From Myxococcales bacterium (GTDB lineage Bacteria > Myxococcota_A > UBA9160 > SMWR01): a stretch of 6,583 nucleotides of DNA. Below the pieces are notes generated by a model. It worked only from the letters and a program-made list of their open reading frames with translations, searched no databases and was not told the DNA's origin. Both the position numbers and the translations under genes were made by a program. Of the stretch, positions 6,035 through 6,583 are shown piece after piece. Position 1 is the first letter of the stretch; each line of letters begins with the position of its first letter. The DNA lies in the NCBI GenBank assembly GCA_022571825.1, contig JACZXC010000173.1, forward strand, positions 1 to 6,583, in the 5' to 3' direction.

Positions 6035-6583
6035 GTGGCGAGTATCGAGAAACGGAAATCGGCCGGTGGTCTCGTGCTCCTATCTGGCCTGGTGCTGTCG
6101 GGCCCATGGCTCGCGTGCGACACCGACCCCGAGGAAGAGCGCTGGTTTGCTCCCCGAATCGAGAAGCCCGCCTACCCCTACAGCGGCGGGCCGCGGATCC
6201 TGGTTGACGCCGGCCACTTCAATACCCACACGGCGGAGGACCGATATCAGGCGTTGGCGATGCTCGCACGGGCGGACGGATACCGCGTGCAATCTTCGTC
6301 GGCTCCTTTCTCCGCGGAAGCCCTGGCGCGGGTGGACATCCTCGTCGTGGCCAATGCGCTCCACGAGCGAAACCGTGTCCGGGCGCCTCCGGCCGTCACC
6401 GACTGGGCGCTGCCCACGCCCTCGGCCTTCACCCCGGACGAGATCGAGGCGGTGCGGCACTGGGTCGAGGCAGGCAAAGCCCTGTTGCTGCTGGCCGATC
6501 ATATGCCGTTCTCGGGTGCCGCCGCCGACCTGGCTGCGGTCTTCGGAGTCCACTTCGACAACAGCTTCGCCATCGACGAGGAG
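6035..6583 (+). CDS. DUF4350-like lipoprotein, 3' end cut by window
   Basis: An open frame runs from GTG at 6035 to the window end, giving 183 residues without a stop. The ribosome site GGACGGGA (6023-6030) supports this start. Residues 1-28 look like a lipoprotein signal: basic EKRK (5-8), hydrophobic LVLLSGLVLSGPWLA (13-27), then Cys28. The residue at -3 is Trp, slightly unusual for a lipobox. The mature part resembles DUF4350/GATase1-like proteins of unknown role. RILVDAGHFNTHTAEDRYQA (54-73) is the first strand and loop, DILVVANALHERN (101-113) the second. LPTPSAFTPDEIEAVRHWVE (127-146) precedes ALLLLADHMPFSGAAADLA (149-167). The family call is from memory of similar sequences and moderately sure. 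The gene diverges from the flavoenzyme-pcm operon, and its copy of the 15-bp direct repeat covers codons 4-9. Confidence 0.8.
   Translation, partial: MASIEKRKSAGGLVLLSGLVLSGPWLACDTDPEEERWFAPRIEKPAYPYSGGPRILVDAGHFNTHTAEDRYQALAMLARADGYRVQSSSAPFSAEALARVDILVVANALHERNRVRAPPAVTDWALPTPSAFTPDEIEAVRHWVEAGKALLLLADHMPFSGAAADLAAVFGVHFDNSFAIDEE
6045..6059. repeat. 15-bp direct repeat, copy 2
   Basis: This stretch is identical to 5924-5938 and in the same orientation, 121 bp apart. Here it encodes part of the basic n-region of the lipoprotein signal (Ile4 to Ser9). Confidence 0.7.

Noticed and set aside
5959..6123. N-terminal extension of the FAD oxidoreductase to 6123
   Set aside because: It would overlap the divergent lipoprotein gene by about 90 bp. 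The extra residues are Ser/Arg-rich with no family counterpart, and the ATG at 5958 has its own ribosome-site-like GGACGAG.

Overview
This is a GC-rich window (roughly two-thirds G+C by eye) of ordinary bacterial chromosome-type sequence with compact genes. Two proteins have lipoprotein-like leaders, which fits a diderm bacterium. The mix of an FadE-type acyl-CoA dehydrogenase, a family-VIII-esterase-like serine hydrolase and lipoproteins recalls uncultured Deltaproteobacteria/Myxococcota/Binatota-type genomes. That placement is a guess from gene content, not a measured result. I see no tRNA, rRNA, CRISPR array, transposase or phage gene.

Left block (1-3715). An acyl-CoA dehydrogenase on the minus strand (37-1242) diverges from a plus-strand pair. 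That pair is a beta-lactamase-fold serine hydrolase/esterase (1444-2628), followed 58 bp later by a ten-helix DMT/EamA-type transporter (2687-3715). The transporter's last 62 residues contain 23 histidines. The divergent gap (1243-1443) holds a 10-bp GC palindrome but no convincing promoter.

Middle gap (3716-3925). Two gene sets converge here. The gap carries a degenerate array of 7-8 bp repeats that begins inside the transporter's stop codon. It also has a weak plus-strand hairpin and a better minus-strand terminator-like hairpin.

Right block (3926-6583). A minus-strand two-gene operon encodes an FAD-dependent oxidoreductase of the FAD_oxidored type (4678-5958) and then a protein-L-isoaspartate O-methyltransferase (3926-4681). 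Their stop and start overlap as GTGA. The methyltransferase has an N-terminal extension with a lipobox-like LMAC, so it may be an envelope lipoprotein rather than the usual cytosolic enzyme. Diverging from this operon across only 76 bp is a 3'-truncated lipoprotein gene (6035 to the window end). It was found by reading the sequence from a GTG start and resembles DUF4350-type proteins. The 76-bp gap contains a 20-bp near-perfect palindrome. An identical 15-bp direct repeat lies just inside each of the two flanking genes.

The most noteworthy points are the His-rich transporter tail, the putative lipoprotein Pcm coupled to a flavoenzyme, and the palindrome and direct-repeat architecture at 5924-6059. 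None of these proves a new system from sequence alone.
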